64,000 bases of DNA from Rhizobiaceae bacterium (GCA_029212415.1 JARGOF010000016.1:1-64000), one strand, 5' to 3'; positions 26,942-35,838 are shown, counted from the first letter of the stretch. Program-made: numbers and translations. The notes: generated by a model not told the origin, from the letters alone.

Positions 26942-28123
26942 ATGGCGACCATCGCTTTCAACAATATCTGCAAGTCATTTGGCGAAAACCAGGTGGTGCG
27001 GGATTTCAATCTGACCATCGAAGACGGCGAATTCGTCGTGCTGGTCGGCCCGTCGGGCTGCGGCAAGACCACCTCGCTGCGCATGCTGGCCGGTCTTGAA
27101 GCCCCGACCAGCGGGCGCATCGCGCTCAATGGAATCGATATCACCGATGTGCCTTCCAAAGCGCGTGAACTGGCCATGGTGTTCCAGTCCTATGCGCTTT
27201 ATCCGCATATGAGCGTTGCCGACAATATCGGCTTTGCGCTGTCGCTGCAAAAGCGCCCGGCGCAGGCCATCAGGGCGGAGGTTCTGGCGGCGGCCAAGCG
27301 CCTGGAGATCGATCACCTGCTGGCGCGCAAACCGCGTGAACTGTCGGGCGGCCAGCGCCAGCGGGTTGCCGTGGCGCGCGCCATCGTGCGCCAGCCACAG
27401 GCCTTTCTGTTTGACGAGCCGCTGTCCAATCTCGATGCCAAATTGCGCCACAGCGCAAGGGTGGAAATCCGCAAGCTGCAGCAGCAATTGGGCACGACGG
27501 CGCTCTATGTCACCCATGACCAGATCGAGGCCATGACCATGGCCGACCGCATCGTTGTCATGGAGGGCGGGTGCATCCGCCAGGTCGGCACGCCGATGGA
27601 GCTCTACATGCATCCCAACTCGGTCTTTGTCGCCTCATTCCTCGGCGCGCCGCCGACCAATTGCATTGCCGGCGAGGTCGTCCATGCGGCTGGCAGCGTG
27701 CAATTTTGCAGCGACAGCCTGAACCTTGCGCTACATCCGGAAACACCGCGCGGACCGGCCACCCTGGGCATCCGCCCGGAAAGCCTGCAGCCCGGAGAGG
27801 GCATGGCCGCCCATCTGCAACTGCAGGGCGCCGTGCGCTTCGTCGAAGCGCTGGGCGCAGAAACGCTGGTCGACCTTTCCATTGCCGGCCAGAGCGGCGC
27901 ACCGCTTCAGGCACCCCCCACCGAATTGACCGCCCGCCTGCCCGGCCACCATTGCCTGGCCAGCGGCGATATCCTGCCCTTCCACGTCGCCAAACAGGAC
28001 CTGCGGCTGTTTGGCAGCGACGGCAATGTGCTGGCGGATGCAATCAGGGTGCCGGATCAGGCGGCGGAGGAGCGAATGGGCGATGGAGGGGGGCTTCAGC
28101 GGGCGGTTGCGGCTTTTGTTTGA
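26942..28123 (+). CDS. ABC transporter ATP-binding protein (MalK/UgpC type)
   Basis: ATPase with a C-terminal TOBE/MOP-like regulatory domain, 393 residues. Walker A GPSGCGKTTS, Q-loop VFQSYALYPHMSV, signature LSGGQRQRV, Walker B FLFDEPLSNLDA, H-loop THDQIEAMTMADR. The C-terminal domain runs from about residue 235, with LGIRPES. The last 64 codons (27930-28123) recur, somewhat diverged, at 39372-39562: 56 of the last 63 residues are identical by eye. This end marks the left boundary of the nitrilase island. Confidence 0.93.
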   Translation: MATIAFNNICKSFGENQVVRDFNLTIEDGEFVVLVGPSGCGKTTSLRMLAGLEAPTSGRIALNGIDITDVPSKARELAMVFQSYALYPHMSVADNIGFALSLQKRPAQAIRAEVLAAAKRLEIDHLLARKPRELSGGQRQRVAVARAIVRQPQAFLFDEPLSNLDAKLRHSARVEIRKLQQQLGTTALYVTHDQIEAMTMADRIVVMEGGCIRQVGTPMELYMHPNSVFVASFLGAPPTNCIAGEVVHAAGSVQFCSDSLNLALHPETPRGPATLGIRPESLQPGEGMAAHLQLQGAVRFVEALGAETLVDLSIAGQSGAPLQAPPTELTARLPGHHCLASGDILPFHVAKQDLRLFGSDGNVLADAIRVPDQAAEERMGDGGGLQRAVAAFV

Positions 28124-28125
28124 GG
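27923..28125 (+). repeat. Direct repeat copy 1 (3' end of ABC ATPase gene)
   Basis: About 200 bp also found in the same orientation at 39361-39564. The copies share long identical runs, including GGCGATGGAGGGGGGCTTCA and GCGGCTTTTGTTTGAGG at the right end, with scattered substitutions. This copy is the intact end of the ATPase gene. Confidence 0.9.
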
Positions 28126-28738
28126 GTGTGGCTTGTCAGCCGGGGCCGAATATAAGACTGCACTATGAAAAAAGTTCATCTCAAATCGAATCCTTAGCCG
28201 CATGTCCAAAGCCGACTTGAATTCGGAGTGGATGTCAGCCCAGCGTCAAAGGCAAAGGAGAAGTTTCGCTTGGAAGCCCATTGACCGCTACAATCAGGTG
28301 ATCTGGTCGCGGTGGCAACACCACGTTTGCATAATTATCACTATCCAAAAACACCTTACACTTGCACAGACCTTACAGTGGCCCCAAGCCTTCGTCAAAA
28401 GTGGCAACCAACCGCAACAATTTGGCCCCGATCCGCTCGACTACACTTTTGCGTTCGAGAATTTTGGGCTTCTCTTTCAGTGCACCCACAATGGCACCTT
28501 GCAGCGGCTTCTTCTCCAAAAAGTGATAGTGATCAATCATTTCAAGATCAATGTCGCATTTGCCCAATTGGCATAGTCGCGACTATTGCAACTCTGATCT
28601 GCAACAAGCATGCGCCGTTGATAGTTTTGCCGTTGGTCCAAATTGGGCGTGGCGAAATCTGAAACTTGAGCGCGTCGTGACCTGTGGCCCGGGTTTTTTA
28701 CAAAGGCCGAATTCCAAACGCCTTTACCATCATGCGCG
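28126..28738. other. 613-bp stretch without a supported gene
   Basis: Between the ABC ATPase and the DMT exporter. Short open frames exist (for example 28373-28567 minus, 64 residues, MIDHYHFLEKKPLQG...) but none has a good start, operon context or a family I recognise, and composition looks less GC-rich than the flanks. It could be remnants of an older insertion at the island edge. No repeat or RNA gene was seen. Confidence 0.5.
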
Positions 28739-29713
28739 TCAGTGCAGGTTGCTTTGCCCCTTTGTCTTGAACGATACCTCTATGGCCACACCGCTCATTG
28801 TAAGGAGAAGGGCTATTGCCTCTCTCACACTCAATGGCTCTCCAAGAATGAAAACGGCGGAAATCGTGCCTATGACGGGTACAAGCAGGAGAACGATTGC
28901 CGCTTTTGTAGAGGAAATCCTGGAAATTGCGCAGAACCAGGCAACATAACAAAGACACATGGGACCGACGGCCATATAACCAAGCGCCAGTTTGCCAGAG
29001 AAATGAAGGGGCTCCAATATTGGCGGCGCGAAGAAAAGACCGATCGCCAGCATGATGACGGAACCCAGGCCAATGAGCCATCCTATGGATGCAAGGTTGC
29101 GGGCCGATAGATCCACTCCATTCAGGAACCCTTCATGTTGACGGGATAGAACCGAACCGAAAGCGAAGATTACCGCCGCCCCGATTGCCGCCAGAATCCC
29201 GGGGAGTTTGCCTTGAAGGTTTCCTCCTGCAGGCGACAGCAACAGGATCAATCCTCCAATGCCAAGCATCAACGCAAGCAAGCTGGCCGGCCGTGGGCGC
29301 TCGCCTCGAATGGGCCATGCCAATAGCATCGCCCAAATGGGCATCGTGAACGTCAGAAGCGCGGCTTCCGAGACCCGAAGCCAGATGAGCGAGACTGCAG
29401 ACAAACCCATCCAGGCAACAACATTTGTCAGCGAGAGAAAGATGAGCGGTGGAACACGTCTGGCATTGGGCAAGATCTTCTGACGGTTGGCTGCTGCCCA
29501 GAAAAGCAGGCCTGAAGCCGCCGCCATTCCAGCGGCGCCCCGCGCAACAAGAGGGGGCAGGTCGGCCATCGCTATCTTCGTTGCCGGCCAACCGATGCCC
29601 CAACCGATTGCCGTCATCAGCGCCAGCACGATACCAACAGAGGCGCCGGCCTCGGTATTCTTCAACAAACGCGCCTCCTGGCTTTGTGACGCAATACATT
29701 GCGCATTCTGCAT
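28739..29713 (-). CDS. EamA-family (DMT) transporter
   Basis: Inner-membrane drug/metabolite transporter with two EamA repeats, 324 residues and about ten hydrophobic segments. Repeat 1 begins SVGIVLALMTAIGWGIGWPATKIAM; repeat 2 holds LGYMAVGPMCLCYVAWFCAISRISSTKAAIVLLLVPVIGTISAVFILGEPLSVREA, the family's most recognisable segment. It lies at the left end of the nitrilase island, downstream of the GntR regulator on the same strand (67 bp), and may export a product or toxic intermediate. Confidence 0.88.
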   Translation of the reverse strand: MQNAQCIASQSQEARLLKNTEAGASVGIVLALMTAIGWGIGWPATKIAMADLPPLVARGAAGMAAASGLLFWAAANRQKILPNARRVPPLIFLSLTNVVAWMGLSAVSLIWLRVSEAALLTFTMPIWAMLLAWPIRGERPRPASLLALMLGIGGLILLLSPAGGNLQGKLPGILAAIGAAVIFAFGSVLSRQHEGFLNGVDLSARNLASIGWLIGLGSVIMLAIGLFFAPPILEPLHFSGKLALGYMAVGPMCLCYVAWFCAISRISSTKAAIVLLLVPVIGTISAVFILGEPLSVREAIALLLTMSGVAIEVSFKTKGQSNLH

Positions 29714-29779
29714 TTCAGGTTTGCAACTAAATATTGATGATCGCGCTCGTCCTACCGGGGCACGGCCACCACATCGGAT

Positions 29780-30517
29780 TCACGCTTCAGGCATGACGCC
29801 TTGGGCAATGTATGAGTCGAAAAGACCATAGATGAGCCTATGCACCGCCCCACCCGCCCTGTCGGCGTCGCCCTGTCTGACTGCATCAGTAATGGACTGC
29901 CAGTTTGCGACCCATTTCTGGCGTTCTTCCTGGTGCTCAAAAACCAGTCGCGTTTGGGAAAGGGTCCGCCGCCCGAGGGAAATCAGAACAGAGCGCGCGA
30001 CCTCATTGCCCGAGGCTTCTGCTACAAACATGCTGGCCTGATAGACGAGAAAGACAAATTCGCCAACCTGTCCCGCATGGCTGGCGGCCAACAGCCGGCG
30101 CGTTGCTTCATCGAGAATCGTTTGCGTGGCAAACGACGGGTCGCGGGCGATCTCCCTTGCGCAAAGGCCCATCACGACGGAACGCATCGCGAAAATGTCC
30201 TCCAGCTTTTTGCGGGTCATGACGGCAACAGAGGCGCCGCGGTGGGAAGCCATGACGACGAGATGTTCAACTTCCAGCAGTCGCAGGGCTTCGCGGACGG
30301 GGCCACGGCTTACGCCAAATCGCTCTGCCAATGCAGTTTCCTGCAGCCGCTGTCCGGGCTTGAAAGTCCCGCCGATAATATCCTCGACCAATTTGGCCGC
30401 AAGTTGCTCGGGGAGCGTCTTGAAAAAATTGTTTTGGCCATAGGTTTCAAAGAATCCGCTCGCACTATCCCATTGGCTCGCGCCTCGCCTGCCTTCCGGA
30501 ACATCTATCATATGCAT
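29780..30517 (-). CDS. GntR-family (FadR subfamily) transcriptional regulator
   Basis: Regulator of 245 residues. ATG 30517 is chosen for its GGGGAGG site 4 nt upstream; the longer frame to 30556 is unlikely. N-terminal wHTH in QETALAERFGVSRGPVREALRLLEVEHLVVMASHRGASVAVMTRKKL, then an all-helical FCD ligand domain. Divergent from the LIV-type operon across 306 bp containing an ATTGTCAACA/TGTTGACAAT inverted repeat and a 20-bp palindrome, either of which could be its operator. Probably senses the transported substrate or its acid product. Confidence 0.91.
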   Translation of the reverse strand: MHMIDVPEGRRGASQWDSASGFFETYGQNNFFKTLPEQLAAKLVEDIIGGTFKPGQRLQETALAERFGVSRGPVREALRLLEVEHLVVMASHRGASVAVMTRKKLEDIFAMRSVVMGLCAREIARDPSFATQTILDEATRRLLAASHAGQVGEFVFLVYQASMFVAEASGNEVARSVLISLGRRTLSQTRLVFEHQEERQKWVANWQSITDAVRQGDADRAGGAVHRLIYGLFDSYIAQGVMPEA

Positions 30518-30589
30518 GTTTCCTCCCCAATATGAAAATGATTGCGAGCGTCCCATGAAGACAGCTCATCAATGTTATGATCACTGAAC

Positions 30590-30628
30590 ATTGTCAACAT
30601 TCCTACAAATATTTTTTTTGTTGACAAT
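30590..30628. promoter_or_regulatory. Inverted repeat ATTGTCAACA / TGTTGACAAT
   Basis: Two perfect 10-nt inverted arms (30590-30599 and 30619-30628) in the divergent region between the GntR gene and LIV operon. TTGACA in the right arm could also serve as a plus-strand -35 element. Spacing suits a dimeric GntR/FadR-type protein on two half-sites or a looped operator. Confidence 0.5.
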
Positions 30629-30778
30629 AGGACAAATTCCTTTCAACTTTGCCTAAACAGAATGCGATTTGTTGGTTTGCATAATTATTAGGCATCATTG
30701 CCGTTTTTTTGGATAATGTGCGCAAATCGACAGCAGAAGAGTGAGTTTTGATATCAATTCTCTGAGTAGTGCAATCAA

Positions 30779-30798
30779 TATCAGTATTAATACTGATA
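30779..30798. promoter_or_regulatory. Perfect 20-bp palindrome upstream of the LIV binding protein
   Basis: TATCAGTATTAATACTGATA is identical on both strands and ends 25 nt before the ATG of the binding-protein gene. Being AT-rich and lacking a T-run, it is better explained as a repressor operator over the promoter or leader than as a terminator. Confidence 0.6.
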
Positions 30799-30823
30799 AA
30801 CCTAAATAGTGAAGGGGTAATAG

Positions 30824-32167
30824 ATGACTATAATTAGGCAATCTCTCAACAAAGGAAAAATGCTTCGTTTAGCACTTGCGGCCTGTACCGCATTTGCACT
30901 CAACAGTTCCGTTAATGCGCATGCAGATGACCAGAAAATACTGTTGACCTCTTACAGAGTAGGTCCATTCGCTCCAAACGGGGTGCCAATCGCGAATGGC
31001 GTGATCGACTATATTGCAATGATCAACGAGCGGGATGGTGGCATCGAGGATACTCTCCTGGATGTTCAGGAATGTGAAACACAGTATGAACCGGCCCGTG
31101 GTGTTGAATGCTACGAGCGCTACAAGGCCTTGAACGGCGGTACCTTGCCGGGTCTCCTGCCATTGGACGGCGGTCTTGCCTATTCGCTGTATGACCGGGC
31201 GAACAAAGACAAAATTCCGATTATCACACCAGGCTATGGCCGACTTGAAGGCGCAGCGGGCGCCTATTTTCCTTACGAATTTCCCATTGTTGGCAATGAT
31301 TGGGAGCAGACATCGGCGCTGCTGCAGTTCATTGGCGAAAGGGAGGGGGGGCATGACCAACTTAAAGGCAAGAAGATCGGCCTCGTCTATCTCGACAGCG
31401 CCTATGGCAAGACGCCGTTCCCTGTTCTGGACGAGATGGCAAAGCGCTACGGGTTCGAATGGACCGGTTATCCGGTAGCCGGGTCCGCCATGGTCGAACA
31501 GAGCTCGATCTGGCTTCAGATCCGCCGCGCCAAACCCGACTATGTGCTGGTTTGGGGCTGGGGTGTCATGACGCCGACAGCCATCAAGGAAGCGCTGAAG
31601 ATCAACTTCCCGCTGGACAGGCTGATCGGCAATTGGTGGAGTGCTGCCGAGCCCGATGTCATACCCGTGGGTGCTGCCGCCAAGGGCTATGTCGGCGCGA
31701 CCTTCCGCTTACCGGGCACAGAATTCCCTGTTTATGAAGACCTTGAAACCTACGTCTACGGCAAGGACAAAGCCAAGGGAAGCGAAGAGGAACGCGGTTC
31801 GATCCTCTATAATCAGGGCCTCTTCTTCGGAATGCTTCAAGTTGAGGCCATTCGTGCGGCCAAGGAAAAATTTGGCAGCGACACCGTCACCGGCGAGCAG
31901 GTCAGATGGGGGCTCGAGCATCTCAAGCTTGACGATGATCGCCTGAAGGCGCTCGGTTTTGAAGGTCTCATCGCCCCCCTTTCACTCAGCTGCACGGATC
32001 ACGCGGGCGGCGGAAAGATCAAGCTTATTCAATGGGACGGCGAGAATTGGAAGTCGATCTCGGACTGGATCGGTGGACAGAGCGATGTCTCCAAGCCGCT
32101 GCTCGAAGCTTCTGCTGAAAAGCTTGCGACAGAAATGGGCCGTCAACCACGCGACTGCGCCGAGTAA
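30824..32167 (+). CDS. LIV-type ABC transporter substrate-binding protein
   Basis: Periplasmic Peripla_BP_6 protein of 447 residues. Signal peptide with KGKMLRLALAACTAFALNSSVNAHA; mature part starts with ILLTSYRVGPFAPNGVPIANGVIDYIAMINERDGGIED. Longer than LivK (about 370) and closer in layout to binding proteins of amide, urea and aromatic transporters. AAGGGG precedes the ATG by 7 nt. Followed 53 bp later by the nitrilase, so the ligand is probably a nitrile, amide or related acid. The long spacer before it holds the putative operators. Confidence 0.92.
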   Translation: MTIIRQSLNKGKMLRLALAACTAFALNSSVNAHADDQKILLTSYRVGPFAPNGVPIANGVIDYIAMINERDGGIEDTLLDVQECETQYEPARGVECYERYKALNGGTLPGLLPLDGGLAYSLYDRANKDKIPIITPGYGRLEGAAGAYFPYEFPIVGNDWEQTSALLQFIGEREGGHDQLKGKKIGLVYLDSAYGKTPFPVLDEMAKRYGFEWTGYPVAGSAMVEQSSIWLQIRRAKPDYVLVWGWGVMTPTAIKEALKINFPLDRLIGNWWSAAEPDVIPVGAAAKGYVGATFRLPGTEFPVYEDLETYVYGKDKAKGSEEERGSILYNQGLFFGMLQVEAIRAAKEKFGSDTVTGEQVRWGLEHLKLDDDRLKALGFEGLIAPLSLSCTDHAGGGKIKLIQWDGENWKSISDWIGGQSDVSKPLLEASAEKLATEMGRQPRDCAE

Positions 32168-32220
32168 AAACGGGGCGCAAATCGCTCTCCCCTTCTACTT
32201 ATGACAAAAGGATATCGATA

Positions 32221-33312
32221 ATGGTCTCATACGATCACGTGTTCAAAGCAGCTTGCGTGCAAGCGGAGCCAGTCTGGCTGAACGCCGATGCCACAATCGA
32301 CAAGGCGATCGGCATGATTGAGGAAGCGTCTCGCAACGGCGCTGAATTCATCGCTTTTCCGGAAGTGTTCATCCCTGGTTATCCCTGGTGGGTCTGGCTG
32401 GCCGATCAGAAATGGGGGCAGAAATACATCGTACCGCATCATGAAAATTCGCTTGAACTTGGCGATGCTCGGATGCGACGGCTGCAGGAAGCTGCCCGGC
32501 AGAACTCCATCGCAATGGTCATGGGCTATTGCGAGAAGGAAGCCGCCAGCCGCTACATGAGCCAGGTGTTCATCGATGCCGACGGCACCATTGTTGGCAA
32601 TCGACGAAAACTCAAGCCGACGGCAGCCGAGCGAATGGTCTATGGCGAGGGCGACGGAAGTGATTTCATAGTTCACGACTTTCCCTTCGGACGCGTCGGA
32701 GCATTGAACTGCTGGGAGCATTTTCAGCCTCTGAGCAAGTTCATGATGTACAGCCTGCATGAACAGATACATGTTGCGAGTTGGCCAAGCATGTCCATGT
32801 ATCAGCCCGGATCACCACAATGCAGTGCGGAAGCGAGCATGACGGTGACTTCCTCCTATGCAATTGAAGGTTCGTGCTTCGTGCTGTGCGCCACACAGGT
32901 CTATGGCAAAGCCGCAGTGGAAATGTTCTGCGACACCACGGAAAAAGAAGCGCTGATTCCAGTTGGCGGCGGATTTACGCGCATATACGGCCCCGGCGGA
33001 AATTCCCTCGCGGAACCGCTCGATGAGTTTGAGGAGGGCATCATCTATGCCGACCTTGATCTTGCGGAGGTCCTCAAATGCAAAGTGGCTGCCGACCCGG
33101 TGGGCCATTATGCGCGACCGGACGTACTCTCCCTGCTCGTCAATCAAAATGGACGCACCCCGGTTCGAAATGTCGATAGCCTCGGCGCCATTTCCAATTC
33201 CGAGCGCTACGCATCAGCAGTACGTTCGAACCCGCTGACCGTTCTGCCACTCGATGCGGATGTCGGGGCTAAGCAACCGGCTGACGAGAGTATTCTCAAG
33301 ATTGCCAAGTGA
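32221..33312 (+). CDS. Nitrilase (aliphatic-nitrilase type)
   Basis: Cytoplasmic carbon-nitrogen hydrolase, 363 residues, hydrolysing nitriles to carboxylic acids and ammonia. The catalytic triad is visible: Glu48 in FPE, Lys130 in RRKLKP and Cys164 in LNCWEH. The C-W-E-H context with FQPLSKF is typical of true nitrilases (EC 3.5.5.-) rather than amidases or ureidopropionases. An AAAGGA site precedes the ATG. It lies between the LIV-type binding protein and a degenerate AMP-binding protein, within a putative nitrile uptake island. Substrate class is inferred from resemblance; arylacetonitrilase activity is possible. Confidence 0.93.
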   Translation: MVSYDHVFKAACVQAEPVWLNADATIDKAIGMIEEASRNGAEFIAFPEVFIPGYPWWVWLADQKWGQKYIVPHHENSLELGDARMRRLQEAARQNSIAMVMGYCEKEAASRYMSQVFIDADGTIVGNRRKLKPTAAERMVYGEGDGSDFIVHDFPFGRVGALNCWEHFQPLSKFMMYSLHEQIHVASWPSMSMYQPGSPQCSAEASMTVTSSYAIEGSCFVLCATQVYGKAAVEMFCDTTEKEALIPVGGGFTRIYGPGGNSLAEPLDEFEEGIIYADLDLAEVLKCKVAADPVGHYARPDVLSLLVNQNGRTPVRNVDSLGAISNSERYASAVRSNPLTVLPLDADVGAKQPADESILKIAK

Positions 33313-33316
33313 AGCA

Positions 33317-33351
33317 AGATTGGCGACCCCGCATACGGGGGTCGCCAATCT
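33317..33351 (+). terminator. 14-bp perfect hairpin after the nitrilase gene
   Basis: Arms 33317-33330 and 33338-33351 (AGATTGGCGACCCC and its complement) around a 7-nt loop, starting 4 nt past the nitrilase stop. The downstream T-tract is weak, so it may act as a partial terminator or protect the binding-protein/nitrilase transcript from decay, separating it from the transporter genes. Confidence 0.65.
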
Positions 33352-33399
33352 GATCAAGTTTGTATAGCAACCAAAAGCACGTGAATAGCGGTTAATATC

Positions 33400-35004
33400 A
33401 TGCCTCAAGGCGATTCTCAGACAGGTCCTGTCCAAAATCAAAAACCTCTGGACGCTCCAGCGACCGAAGGTCATGCGGAAACACTGTCGCTTTACGATGC
33501 GCTAGAAATCAACGCGCAGGCTCGAGCCACGGATGTCGCATACCGAGCGAAACGCAAAGGTCTGTGGATCAGTTGGACCTGGGCGGAAACACTCAAGGAA
33601 GTTCAGCTTATCCACGCATTGCTTGCAGCCAGTGGCGTTGCCGTCGGCGATACAATTGCGTTGGCAGGTGAGGCCTCTCCCCGTCTGCTCTGGTATGTTC
33701 TGGCCGCACAGCGCGCAGGTGCTGTTCCGCTCTTGCTGCACCCTCATATTACCACGCAGGATCTTGAAGAAGCGCGCGACAGCACGGGCTTTTCGATACT
33801 TGTCGTTACCAATCAGCACATGGTCCAAATCTATCTGAACACCCCTGGTTCAAGCACCACTCCCGGCAAGGTTATTCTGCTGGAAGAGAATCTCCCGCCG
33901 GAAGCTGATTATCGCGGCGTTGTCTTCGAAGAAAAAATGCTGATTCCAACGTCGGGCGACGTTCCCGCAGCGCATACACAAAACAGAACCGGAGCTGTCC
34001 TGCCGCGATACGGGAATGGCTCGACGCAGCAGTTCGTTCATTATTCGAATGAGATGCTGCGTCAGGAGGCTGCGGCTTTCGCCACTGCGTCCCGGATCAA
34101 GCCGGGAGAGGAGCTTTTGAGCTTTCTCCCTCATGCGTTTATTGGCGACTTCATGCAATTCGCCGCATCGCTCATTGAAGGCGCCCGCCTCAGCTCGCCG
34201 GAGAGCGCCGCGACGGTTTTCAACGACCTGCCGTCTCTTGCACCGGATATCCTGGTCGCCCCTGCCGTTTTCCTACGCAAACTCTACCACAAGACCATCG
34301 CGGATATTCATCATTCCTCAACCTTGGCAAGGTGGGCCTTCAAGCAGACGCTCGCGCTATCCGGGAATGGGAACCGGACTGTTGGCATTCGCCTGTTTCG
34401 CGGCATTCTCCGGGCGGTATTCACAGGTCCACTGAAGCAGATGACCGGACTCAGTCATTTGCGGATGGTTTTTTGCACCGGTGGAGTGGTGCCCGGTCAG
34501 ATCACCGATTTCTTCGAGATGCTCAATATTCCCGTCAAGACGATATCGTTTCAACCAGGAGACCCGGATCAGGGTGGCAACAGCAGTTCCCTTGGCTATC
34601 CCACGGTGTCTTTGCGAAAATATGCCGAGATGCTGGAGGGCTGCCTTCTTGTCAAACATGCGGTCTTCAGGCCATTGGACAGCGAAAGCTGGGCAGTGCT
34701 CATCGACCCGGATCGCGAATATCTGCGAACGATCTGTTCCGATCCCGGGGCGGATTACGCCGAGCACGTCCGGCAGGAACCTGCACTTGAGGCGCTTGAG
34801 GCAGCGGTTCTGCGCTGCAATGATTCGCTGCCTGACAACCCAATTGGTGCATTTGGCTTCATGCCCGCGCCTCTTCGATACGGCACGGGCCTTACTGTAT
34901 TCGGCGAACTCGACAGGCAAGCGCTGGAGACCATCCTTCCCGACGCATTCGAGCGGGGCAGTCATTCCGAAACAGCTTTGAGGTATGTTCATGAACGCGT
35001 CTGA
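33400..35004 (+). CDS. AMP-binding (ANL-superfamily) protein with degenerate motifs
   Basis: A 534-residue protein whose N-terminal half reads like an acyl-CoA synthetase (SLYDALEINAQARATDVAYRAKRKGLWISWTWAETLKEV, then VAVGDTIALAGEASPRLLWYVLAAQRAGAVPLLLHP). The ATP-binding P-loop, normally TSGTTGxPKG, is YGNGSTQQFVHYSNEM; the G-Y-G-x-T-E and Y-x-T-G-D motifs and the C-terminal catalytic lysine are not recognisable. It may be inactive as a CoA ligase or be a specialised variant. Members of this kind do occur in LIV-type operons. It overlaps the LivG-like gene by 14-20 nt. Confidence 0.75.
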   Translation: MPQGDSQTGPVQNQKPLDAPATEGHAETLSLYDALEINAQARATDVAYRAKRKGLWISWTWAETLKEVQLIHALLAASGVAVGDTIALAGEASPRLLWYVLAAQRAGAVPLLLHPHITTQDLEEARDSTGFSILVVTNQHMVQIYLNTPGSSTTPGKVILLEENLPPEADYRGVVFEEKMLIPTSGDVPAAHTQNRTGAVLPRYGNGSTQQFVHYSNEMLRQEAAAFATASRIKPGEELLSFLPHAFIGDFMQFAASLIEGARLSSPESAATVFNDLPSLAPDILVAPAVFLRKLYHKTIADIHHSSTLARWAFKQTLALSGNGNRTVGIRLFRGILRAVFTGPLKQMTGLSHLRMVFCTGGVVPGQITDFFEMLNIPVKTISFQPGDPDQGGNSSSLGYPTVSLRKYAEMLEGCLLVKHAVFRPLDSESWAVLIDPDREYLRTICSDPGADYAEHVRQEPALEALEAAVLRCNDSLPDNPIGAFGFMPAPLRYGTGLTVFGELDRQALETILPDAFERGSHSETALRYVHERV

Positions 35005-35827
35005 ATTTCCAACTCCCCCCCTTCCGACCCCCCCCCTTCCGACCAACGACGCGTCAATCCGCCAAGCGCTAGTTGCGGTGCAGGGGGTCAGTCTTTCTTT
35101 CGGTGGAAATACGGTTCTTTCCAATGTCGATCTCAACGTTCGTAGCGGAGAAATATATTCCATTATCGGGCCAAATGGTGCGGGCAAGACTTCACTTTTG
35201 AATTGTATAAACGGTTTCTACAAACCCACAGCGGGGCGGATCTCGTTTGACGACAAGGATATGTCGCGCCTTTCCGTATCGCGCCTTGCACGGATGGGTG
35301 TCGCCCGGACGTTTCAAAATCTCGCGCTTTTTCGCGACTTATCCACCATTGACAACCTGCTGCTCGGGCGAAATCTGATGATGAAGACCAGTTTCGCGCA
35401 AGCCGCCTGGTATTGGGGCGCCACTCGAAACGAGGAGCTCAATCATCGGGCCGCTGTGGAAGAAACCGTCCACCTTCTTCAACTGGCGGGGGTGCGCGAC
35501 GCGACAGTCGGCCGTCTTTCCTATGGAACCCAAAAACGGATTGAGTTCGGTCGAGCGCTTGCTTCACGGCCGAAGCTGATACTGCTTGACGAACCGATGG
35601 CTGGAATGACGCAGGTCGAGAAGTCGGAGATGAGTGCTTTCATCAGGACAGCCAATAAGCTGCTTGATGTCACGGTTATCCTGATCGAGCACGATGTCGG
35701 GATAATCATGGATCTTTCCGACCGCATAGCCGTGCTCGACCGTGGCGTGAAGATTGCGGAAGGATCACCCCGGCAGATCTCGACCGATGAGTCGGTTATT
35801 GCCGCCTATCTCGGCACAGATCACTAA
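34991..35827 (+). CDS. livG: LIV-type ABC transporter ATP-binding protein (LivG)
   Basis: ATPase of about 278 residues from ATG 34991; ATG 34985 is an alternative start two codons upstream. Walker A GPNGAGKTSL, Q-loop VARTFQNLALF, signature LSYGTQKRIE (the usual LivG variant), Walker B LILLDEPMAGM, H-loop IEHDVGIIMDL. The N-terminal extension contains two exact PPLPT units (35015-35044) from a duplicated 15-nt unit with C7 and C9 runs. Works with LivF, LivH and LivM encoded downstream. Confidence 0.93.
   Translation: MNASEFPTPPLPTPPLPTNDASIRQALVAVQGVSLSFGGNTVLSNVDLNVRSGEIYSIIGPNGAGKTSLLNCINGFYKPTAGRISFDDKDMSRLSVSRLARMGVARTFQNLALFRDLSTIDNLLLGRNLMMKTSFAQAAWYWGATRNEELNHRAAVEETVHLLQLAGVRDATVGRLSYGTQKRIEFGRALASRPKLILLDEPMAGMTQVEKSEMSAFIRTANKLLDVTVILIEHDVGIIMDLSDRIAVLDRGVKIAEGSPRQISTDESVIAAYLGTDH
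35015..35044 (+). repeat. Tandem 15-bp repeat with C7/C9 tracts in livG
   Basis: Two identical units CCCCCCCTTCCGACC encode PPLPT twice. The second C-run extends to nine C bases (35028-35036). Such a run near the start of a coding region could slip and switch the frame; the frame is open here. Confidence 0.85.
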
Positions 35828-35838
35828 GGAACGCTCGA

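Noticed and set aside
28373-28567. 64-residue minus-strand frame in the gap after the ABC ATPase
   Set aside because: Protein-like in composition but no family, start signal or neighbour supports it; left as unexplained sequence.
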